Below are positions 57,404 through 64,000 of a stretch of DNA of 64,000 bases, one piece after another. The stretch is from positions 35,505 through 99,504 of the forward strand of contig SVFL01000004.1 of the NCBI GenBank assembly GCA_015056885.1. Reading direction: 5' to 3'. The notes beneath the pieces are model-generated. The model did not search any database, was not told where the DNA came from, and worked only from the letters and a program-made list of their open reading frames with translations. Every line of letters begins with the position of its first letter. Position 1 is the first letter of the stretch. The position numbers and the translations under genes were made by a program. This DNA comes from Lachnospiraceae bacterium. Lineage in GTDB: Bacteria; Bacillota; Clostridia; Lachnospirales; Lachnospiraceae.

Positions 57404-58810
57404 ATGAAAAAAATTGCAAAAAGAATTGGTTCTGCTGTACTTTGTATCACGTTGATGGCAGGCATGCTTTCTACAACTGATTTATCTGTTGAAGCTGCAG
57501 GCAAAAAGTATGTGAAGTCGTTGAAAGTGGCAAAGAGTAGTATTACTTTAATGAAAGGAGACAGCAAAAAAGTAAATGCCACTGTAAAGGTGGTGGGTTC
57601 AGCCAAGAAAACGATTAGTGTAAAGTCGAACAATACAAAAATTGCACTGGTAAAAGTAGGTAAGCCATCCAAAAAGGGAGTTACTTCAATTACAATCAAG
57701 GCTAAGAATGCCGGTGATGCTACTATTACAGTCACAACAAAAGGAAAAAACAAAAAGAATAAGAAGCTTACAAAAAAAATCAAAGTGACAGTTGAAACAC
57801 CAAGTACACCGGCAACCCCAAGTACACCGGCAACACCAAGCACACCGGCAACCCCAAGTACACCGGCAACCCCAAGTACACCGGCAACCCCAAGTACACC
57901 GGCAACCCCAAGTACGCCGGAAACACCAGGTACATCAGAAACACCGGGTACACCGGATACACCAGGTACACCGGATACCCCGGACACACCGGATACCCCT
58001 GTAAGTGAGGTTGTAAAATGGACGACTACAGAAGAACCATTTGAGGGTAGTTATTCAGTTGAAGAGGGCGAAGGCGAAGACAAAGAAGTGGTGAATTATC
58101 CTATTGATCTTCTTAGAAAGTATGTATCTTTTGATCCATGGCCTACAACAAATGAGCAGGTACAGTATGTTATCAAGAATTGTGATGATCCGTATGTAAT
58201 TGCTGCATTGTATGTGGTTGCACTGGATAACTACGTATATAATGGAAGAGGAGACTATTCAGGTGTAACATATCAAATGCTTGAATCACTGATGAACGGT
58301 GCAGGAGCGATATCAGGTTCTGATTATACCCTGAATAATTATGCAAAGGACTTTTTAGTTGAGTATGGTACAAAGAAATGTCCGGTAGAAGGCGGCGAAG
58401 CAGTACTTGCAAGTTCATTTGCATCCCGTGCATACCTGAAAGGTGCTACTCCGTACAATGGATATACTCCGGAGGGTGGCTTAGAAGACAAGACAAAGTG
58501 GCAGATTATTGTTGACCAGTATCCATATTGTTTTGATCAGGTAAATGAAGTGAAAAAATATATCACATTATGTCCGAGAAAATATAGCGAAGAGCAGGAG
58601 ACAGAGGGAGCAGACCCTGTTCCGAATGAACACAGTCAGTCGGTTCGAATAGGTTTTAGATGGAATGGTTCTAAAAATGTATGGCTTCCAACGGATTATG
58701 TGAAGATTAACACAGATCCGGGCAATTCTGCATTGGTACCGTTTGATATCAAAGCATCTGTTTTATTTACAAATAATTACAAGGCACCACAGGAAGATCA
58801 GGGTTGGTAA
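57404..58810 (+). CDS. Secreted protein: Ig-like N-terminal domain, TPATPS repeat linker, C-terminal DUF6935-like domain
   Basis: Signal peptide; VKSLKVAKSSITLMKGDSKKVNATVKV; ATPSTP repeats; YLKGATPYNGYTPEGG...IVDQYPYCFDQ. Confidence 0.75.
   Translation: MKKIAKRIGSAVLCITLMAGMLSTTDLSVEAAGKKYVKSLKVAKSSITLMKGDSKKVNATVKVVGSAKKTISVKSNNTKIALVKVGKPSKKGVTSITIKAKNAGDATITVTTKGKNKKNKKLTKKIKVTVETPSTPATPSTPATPSTPATPSTPATPSTPATPSTPATPSTPETPGTSETPGTPDTPGTPDTPDTPDTPVSEVVKWTTTEEPFEGSYSVEEGEGEDKEVVNYPIDLLRKYVSFDPWPTTNEQVQYVIKNCDDPYVIAALYVVALDNYVYNGRGDYSGVTYQMLESLMNGAGAISGSDYTLNNYAKDFLVEYGTKKCPVEGGEAVLASSFASRAYLKGATPYNGYTPEGGLEDKTKWQIIVDQYPYCFDQVNEVKKYITLCPRKYSEEQETEGADPVPNEHSQSVRIGFRWNGSKNVWLPTDYVKINTDPGNSALVPFDIKASVLFTNNYKAPQEDQGW
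57800..58000 (+). repeat. Coding 18-bp tandem repeat (TPSTPA / TPGTPD)
   Basis: accccaagtacaccggca recurring about seven times. Confidence 0.9.
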
Positions 58811-58832
58811 ATTGTATTAAGTAGAGGAGATT

Positions 58833-59450
58833 ATGAAAATGGCATTATTTGATTCAATTAAAAATCAAGTTACATCTCAATTAAAAAGAGAGGCATCAAA
58901 AGTGGTAAATAATGCGGAGCAAAGTGCTGTGCAGACTACTGCAAAGGGCAAAAATAGTACAGAAAGCTTTACTTTTACGTCTTTGCCTACAAGTGTGGAA
59001 GAATTAAAGACATTACCTGAATCTTCTTTGGACTCTGCATTTAAGACAACAGCTCTTTGTATTGCTGTTTTGTGCAATTTTGAAAATGATGCGAATGCCA
59101 CGTGGGAAATGCTTGACTATTTAAAGGGACCGGAAAGTGTGAATGAAAGAGAAAAAGCATTTATAAAGGAACGTCTTGCGGGCAAGCAGTACAAAACATT
59201 CTCCTTTTTTGAAGGAGCAACGCCGGATAATGCGTATACGCCTATTTTGCCATATACAATTACAGTGAGTGAAAATCCTTATTCCTTTGATGAAGAAAAT
59301 TGGGCAACACTCTATGTTAAAAGTGGTGGGGCAGATGCGCCAAGACCGATTAAATTGCGAAGAAAGCCTTCTACAAACCAGTGGTTCGTAAATGAAATTC
59401 AATGTCTTGCAGATATCAGAATTCCAACAGAGCAGGACGCATGGGCGTAG
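58833..59450 (+). CDS. Cytosolic protein related to the C-terminal domain of 57404-58810 (DUF6935-like)
   Basis: FFEGATPDNAYTPILPYTITVSENPYSFDE; no signal peptide. Confidence 0.7.
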   Translation: MKMALFDSIKNQVTSQLKREASKVVNNAEQSAVQTTAKGKNSTESFTFTSLPTSVEELKTLPESSLDSAFKTTALCIAVLCNFENDANATWEMLDYLKGPESVNEREKAFIKERLAGKQYKTFSFFEGATPDNAYTPILPYTITVSENPYSFDEENWATLYVKSGGADAPRPIKLRRKPSTNQWFVNEIQCLADIRIPTEQDAWA

Positions 59451-59490
59451 GATAACTATATTTTGTTCCTACGTTAAAAAGAGTTTTAAA

Positions 59491-59537
59491 AGGGTTCTAA
59501 ACTTTACTTTGGGGGTAAGGTTTAGAACCTGTTTTTA
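59491..59537 (+). terminator. Rho-independent terminator-like hairpin
   Basis: ggttctaaact...aggtttagaacc tgttttt. Confidence 0.65.
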
Positions 59538-59731
59538 TAAGAAAATTCTTGAAAAGAGCTTTCTTATAAAAACCGCTCCGCTAAGGATTGCACTGCGGCG
59601 GAGCAAAAAATGTTGCTAACGCAACCCAACCCAGGCGGAGAATCTCGCTGGCGAGATTCTATTTTATAAGAAAATTATTGAAAAGAGCTTTCTTATAAAA
59701 ACCGCTCCGCAAGGAACACACTGCGCCGGAG
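59535..59731. repeat. Duplicated palindromic intergenic element (copies 59535-59603 and 59664-59731) flanking a gaatctcgc-tg-gcgagattc hairpin
   Basis: ttataagaaaatt[ca]ttgaaaagagctttcttataaaaaccgctccgc...gcggag twice, offset 129 bp. Confidence 0.85.
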
Positions 59732-59890
59732 AGGTAGATATTGACAAAGCAGAGCGATATTGATACGATGAACACGAGTTTCGAAACGAGAGTTTTGAAA
59801 AGGTTATTTCAAAGATAGATGCGATGATACCGAACTTTATTTTGCAAGTTTGAAAAGGATACCATATAATTGAATTTGGAGGTGCTTTAT

Positions 59891-60514
59891 ATGACGGAAT
59901 ATGAAAAAATGCACAATGGTTTGATTTATGATTGCCTTACAGAAGAATTAGGTAAGGTGCAAAAGTATAGCCATCGCCTTTGTGAACAGTATAATAAACT
60001 CGGTGTTGATGACGATGAAGAAAAGCAAGCGATACTGCGCCAGCTTTTTCCGAATGATGATTTTGGTGGTTACCGTTCAATGGAAACTCCTATTTTTATT
60101 GACAACTATAAAGAAATTGCAATAGGCAAAAACTTTTATTCTAATATACATTTCTCCTTTATTGCAGGCAATACTGTTGAAATAGGAGATAATGTCTTTG
60201 TCGGTCCTTATTGTACACTTGCTACAGGTATTCATTCACTAATTTCAGATGAAAGAAGAATATCTGTTGATGAAGATGGTACGGCACATGATTATGAATA
60301 TGGAAAACCTATCAAAATAGGTAATGATGTGTGGATAGCTTCTAATGTTACTGTTTGTGGAGGCGTTACAATTGGAGACGGTAGTGTTATTGGTGCGGGT
60401 TCTGTTGTAACAAATGATATTCCGGAAGGTGTTTTGGCAGCGGGGAATCCTTGTAGAGTCATTCGAAAAATCACTGAAAAAGACAGTATGTATCTTAAAG
60501 TGAAAAGGGATTGA
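59891..60514 (+). CDS. Maltose/galactoside O-acetyltransferase-like (left-handed beta-helix acetyltransferase)
   Basis: MTEYEKMHNGLIYDCLTEEL; IGNDVWIASNVTVCGGVTIGDGSVIGAGSVVTNDIP. Confidence 0.92.
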   Translation: MTEYEKMHNGLIYDCLTEELGKVQKYSHRLCEQYNKLGVDDDEEKQAILRQLFPNDDFGGYRSMETPIFIDNYKEIAIGKNFYSNIHFSFIAGNTVEIGDNVFVGPYCTLATGIHSLISDERRISVDEDGTAHDYEYGKPIKIGNDVWIASNVTVCGGVTIGDGSVIGAGSVVTNDIPEGVLAAGNPCRVIRKITEKDSMYLKVKRD

Positions 60515-60594
60515 AAATTTATTTTAGTAACAGGATCTTTCAGTCTCACTAAGAGAATGAAAGTATGCGATTATTGAAGTTAGAGGTGTGAATA

Positions 60595-60948
60595 GTGGTT
60601 ATTGAAACGGAGCGTTTATTAATAAGAGAAATGACAGAATATGATTTTGAGGCTCTTTATAAAGTTTTGACTGATTCAGATATAATGCAATACTATCCAT
60701 ATACATTTGATGATACCCGAGTGAAAAGATGGATAAATAAAAATATAGAAAGATATCAGATATTCGGTTTTGGATTATGGGCAGTTTGTTTAAAAGAAAC
60801 AGGCGAGATGATAGGTGATTGCGGTTTGACTATGCAATTAATCAATGGTCAGATAAAGCCTGAAATTGGTTATCATATAAGAAGAGATAAACAGAGAAGA
60901 GGATATGCAAAAGAAATATTTTTCGATAACATGAATAGTCGGATTTAA
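60595..60948 (+). pseudogene. C-terminally truncated RimJ/RimL-type GNAT acetyltransferase
   Basis: IETERLLIREMTEYDFEALYKVLTDSDIMQYYP...EIGYHIRRDKQRRGYAKE then premature FFDNMNSRI*. Confidence 0.65.
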
Positions 60949-61784
60949 ATATTTAGTGTGAAAGTGTTGATATTCCTTACAATACTCTCATCTGCAACAG
61001 CAATGATATAACGTGATTCGTGTGTATATTCACCTTTGTCACCGATTACAATGGCGCCGGCTTCTTTGCAAAGCAATATTCCGGGAGATATATCCCATTT
61101 GTTGCGTGTGAAAATAACAGTGCCTTGTGTTTTACCGGAGGCAAGATATGCAAAATCAATGCTTGCAGCTCCAAACATGCGAACTCTTGCAATATGGTTA
61201 TACATCTCATTCATAATAATTCTTTCATCGCGGATGTCATCGGGGCGTGAGTGCGGGAAATCACCAAAACTAATAATACTTTTATCAAGTGAAGTAAAAT
61301 GAGTTGAGATTTTAGAACCATTCATATATGCACCACCACCTTTTGTGGCATAGTACATTTCGTTGAAAACAGGCAGATAGATTGCAGCGACTACAGGTTC
61401 TCCATTATCAAACATCGAGCATTGAACACCATATAAAGGCATACCTGCCGACATGTTAAAGGTGCCGTCAATAGGATCAATTGTCCATGTTCTGCCATTT
61501 ACAAGTGTGTCGGATAAGGTTTCTTCACTGAGAATTATGTCATCCGGAAATCCGGCATGTATTTTTTTGATGATTGTTTCTTCTATATTGTAGTCTAGGG
61601 TTGTTACGATATCAAAGGGGGACTTATCCATGCAAAATGAGGATGTTGTATGTCCGGAAGCTATATCATAATTCGGTGTTGTTTCATTCGCATTAAGAGT
61701 ATCATTTGATTCTGCTACATTTGTATAAGTTTCTTTGATTACATTTACTATGAATTCAAGTTCATTTGCATATATGTTATTCAT
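60945..61784 (-). CDS. Inositol monophosphatase family protein
   Basis: DIILSEETL; WTIDPIDGTFNMSAGMPLYGVQCSMFDNGEPVVAAIYLPV; KWDISPGILLCKEAGA. Confidence 0.88.
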   Translation of the reverse strand: MNNIYANELEFIVNVIKETYTNVAESNDTLNANETTPNYDIASGHTTSSFCMDKSPFDIVTTLDYNIEETIIKKIHAGFPDDIILSEETLSDTLVNGRTWTIDPIDGTFNMSAGMPLYGVQCSMFDNGEPVVAAIYLPVFNEMYYATKGGGAYMNGSKISTHFTSLDKSIISFGDFPHSRPDDIRDERIIMNEMYNHIARVRMFGAASIDFAYLASGKTQGTVIFTRNKWDISPGILLCKEAGAIVIGDKGEYTHESRYIIAVADESIVRNINTFTLNI

Positions 61785-61807
61785 GATAATAGCTCACTTT
61801 CTCAGGA

Positions 61808-62077
61808 TTAAACTTTTCTATAAACTAAAAGAGCCAGAAGCATACCTATAATACTGGCTAAATTCATCTTAATCATTAAACCAAATGAAATTTTAATGAC
61901 ACTTAAATCAAGTGTAAGCGGGGTTTCAAGTCCAAAACTTTTGCTATAAGAAAGCCACCACAACCAACTGACTTTTGATGTGAGTTCACCAATTAGTCCA
62001 CCTACAACTAAGCCTGATAAAATGAATATTAATAATAACCATGCACTTTTTCTTTTTGTTGTCATATTCGATACCAC
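61808..62077 (-). CDS. DUF4321-like small membrane protein
   Basis: SAWLLLIFILSGLVVGGLIGEL...KISFGLMIKMNLASIIGMLLALLVYRKV. Confidence 0.7.
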   Translation of the reverse strand: MVSNMTTKRKSAWLLLIFILSGLVVGGLIGELTSKVSWLWWLSYSKSFGLETPLTLDLSVIKISFGLMIKMNLASIIGMLLALLVYRKV

Positions 62078-62315
62078 CTGATATTTAAAGTATGTATTTC
62101 AACACATATTAATATTATATATTCGGTTGAGATTTTTTCAAGTTAAAAGGAGAGAAATATTCAGTTATGTAAGCGAAGCGATGCAAAAGGTTGCCACCGC
62201 CGCACACACTTAACAATAAATCAAATAACTCCTAAAGATAAATCATGGCGTTGCATTTTTGTGACAACTATAATAAAACTATAGGAAACGCCAAATATCA
62301 GAAAGGAGAACTGAT

Positions 62316-64000
62316 ATGAAAAAGAGATTTAAAAGAGTAATTTCATTAGTAGTATCAGCAGCAATTATGTTGAATGTATCCAATATGTCAAGTTTAGACA
62401 AGCAAGTAAAAAGCAACTCAATTGTCAAAGCAGCAACAACCTCTTGCTTGGAAATAGCCGAGCCTGCGGGGTATCTTGCAACATATGTGGCAAAGTATGA
62501 ACCGAATATGGGAGTCGAGTATGCACAGTTTCCGTCTAAAGAATATACCGATACATATCGTACAGATGTATTGTTTTATGGGTTGTCAAAAGACGGAAAA
62601 GAATTTACGGCTCTTAACAATGACAAGGCTGTTATGTCGCCGGAAGGATGTCAGAAACTTGGAGCACCTTCGCTTTTTAGAAAACCGGACGGCAGTTATG
62701 GTTTGATTGCTTCGGCGGATAATGGTATGACTTATAATACAAGAGATCAGGTAATTCTCTTTGATTCATATGATTTGCTTTACTTTGAAAATCAAAGAAC
62801 AGTCAAATTAAATGATGAAGGGCTTGCAGTTATTAATCCGCACATTCGATATGACAGCGAGGCAGCTCTTTATAATATATATTGGGAAAGCGATGACAAT
62901 AAATCATATCTAACTACAACCAAGGATTTTGAAACATTCTCAGAATTTGAAGAAACCGACTATAGCAAAGCGACCGTAAAGGGAATACTGCCTGATTATG
63001 CTGTTGAAGAAGAAGCGTCGGTATTTGCGTTGACAAAAGAAGAATACGACAGAATTGAAAGAAAATATTCAAAACTTCACAGCATATCAGTTGAGACAAA
63101 TGATATCAAAGTAAATCCCGGTGAAGAAGTCGTGTTGCCGGAAAAATTAAATGTTATATATAGTGACGGCTCAAAGACTCCGATGGGTGTTGAGTGGAAC
63201 ACGGCAGGGCTTAATCTTAAGAATCTCTCAAAAGGCGAGTATACAGTCACAGGAAAAATGAAAGTAACAAAAGAATACGGAAGTCCGCTTGCCAATTACA
63301 GAGCTGATCCATACGCAATATATGATGAAGAAAAAGGAGTATATTACTTTACAGGCTCCAACATGAATGAGAAGTCAGCAAGTGGCGGTGGAGCATATCA
63401 GAGCTTGGTTATCCGTCAGGCAGAAACTATAGATGGAATAACTGATGCCGAAGAATATGAAATATGGACGGACAGAACACTTGATGACGGAACAAAAGTT
63501 ACGGGCTGGTACTGGGCGCCTGAGATTCACAAAATCGGTGGCAAATGGAGAATGATAGCACAGGCTTCAGTAACAGAACCGGGTGGAAGTTCTGGTTCAA
63601 AACAGTGTATATTTACATGTAACGGAGACGACCTTACAGAACCGGACAATTGGGAATACACAGGATATATTCACAATACAACTGATAATCAGTCGGTGGG
63701 GGCATTTGATACGACATATTTTGAATATGACGGACAAAGTTATTATGTAACTCCAAAATCATCAAAAATCTGGATTACAACAGTTGACCCTGAAGACCCA
63801 TTGTATCCGACGGGACCACTTGTACTTCTTTCGTCAGCAGACAGAGCTTACGAAACCAATAACGGTTCAGGTAAAGCCGGTTACAATAACATGGGTGGCG
63901 GTGTTGTAGGTCAGGCTATTCAGGAAGCGTCGGCAGTGCTCATGCACGATGGCAAGATATTTGTTGCATATGCGGGCTGCACAATTGATATGATGTACTG
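62316..64000 (+). CDS. Secreted GH43-like glycoside hydrolase (truncated by window end; not in the supplied ORF track)
   Basis: Open frame from ATG 62316 (agaaaggag RBS) to the window edge; signal peptide; RADPYAIYDEEKGVYYFTGS...GWYWAPEIHKIGGKWRMIAQ...NTTDNQSVGAFDTTYFEYDGQSYYV. Confidence 0.8.
   Translation, partial: MKKRFKRVISLVVSAAIMLNVSNMSSLDKQVKSNSIVKAATTSCLEIAEPAGYLATYVAKYEPNMGVEYAQFPSKEYTDTYRTDVLFYGLSKDGKEFTALNNDKAVMSPEGCQKLGAPSLFRKPDGSYGLIASADNGMTYNTRDQVILFDSYDLLYFENQRTVKLNDEGLAVINPHIRYDSEAALYNIYWESDDNKSYLTTTKDFETFSEFEETDYSKATVKGILPDYAVEEEASVFALTKEEYDRIERKYSKLHSISVETNDIKVNPGEEVVLPEKLNVIYSDGSKTPMGVEWNTAGLNLKNLSKGEYTVTGKMKVTKEYGSPLANYRADPYAIYDEEKGVYYFTGSNMNEKSASGGGAYQSLVIRQAETIDGITDAEEYEIWTDRTLDDGTKVTGWYWAPEIHKIGGKWRMIAQASVTEPGGSSGSKQCIFTCNGDDLTEPDNWEYTGYIHNTTDNQSVGAFDTTYFEYDGQSYYVTPKSSKIWITTVDPEDPLYPTGPLVLLSSADRAYETNNGSGKAGYNNMGGGVVGQAIQEASAVLMHDGKIFVAYAGCTIDMMY

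Noticed and set aside
57373-57987. Minus-strand 204-aa GVAGVLGV repeat ORF
   Set aside because: Antisense of the TPSTPA coding repeat; plus strand has signal peptide and RBS.
1-64000. Prophage, ICE or defense island
   Set aside because: No integrase, terminase, capsid, conjugation, restriction-modification or toxin-antitoxin genes recognised; only the PD-(D/E)XK-like gene is nuclease-related.
1-64000. tRNA/rRNA genes
   Set aside because: No cloverleaf-like GTTCRANNC-containing intergenic segments or rRNA signatures noticed by eye; a tRNAscan-SE run would be decisive.

Overview
This 64 kb window looks chromosomal and comes from a low/mid-GC Bacillota, probably Lachnospiraceae-like (inferred from gene content). 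I saw no rRNA, tRNA, prophage, transposase or CRISPR array. Contents from left to right: (i) a secreted CBM2-like / VWA-like / metzincin-type metalloprotease (514-4371), followed by a tandem array of six paralogous ~130-aa membrane proteins (4391-7367), with remnants of the metalloprotease gene and of a seventh paralog between them; (ii) an arginine biosynthesis cluster (argC-GNAT-argJ-argB-argD) with a strong ArgR-operator-like palindrome upstream; (iii) a solute-binding protein, a DMT transporter, comEA, an OmpR-type two-component system, a GerMN lipoprotein and comEC; (iv) a 64-bp tandem repeat array ahead of a PD-(D/E)XK-like nuclease; (v) a ~2340-aa transglutaminase/MBG-repeat secreted protein preceded by a 92-bp tandem duplication; (vi) holA, mscL with a zinc ribbon, a TPR lipoprotein, nrdD fused to a thioredoxin-like domain and preceded by NrdR boxes, pyrF, a GGDEF sensor and a CNNM/CorC protein; (vii) a decayed choloylglycine-hydrolase-like gene; (viii) a solute-binding lipoprotein plus membrane LuxR sensor module with a G-quadruplex motif in its leader; (ix) a paired-kinase/response-regulator locus next to a 2138-aa surface protein and two neighbours sharing a domain; (x) an acetyltransferase, a truncated GNAT, an inositol-phosphatase-family protein, and a GH43-like protein running off the window end. 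The best candidate for an undescribed system is the metalloprotease plus small-membrane-protein array, which resembles an effector/immunity (or protease/inhibitor) cassette expanded by duplication. All calls are by eye from sequence and the supplied ORFs; no searches were run.
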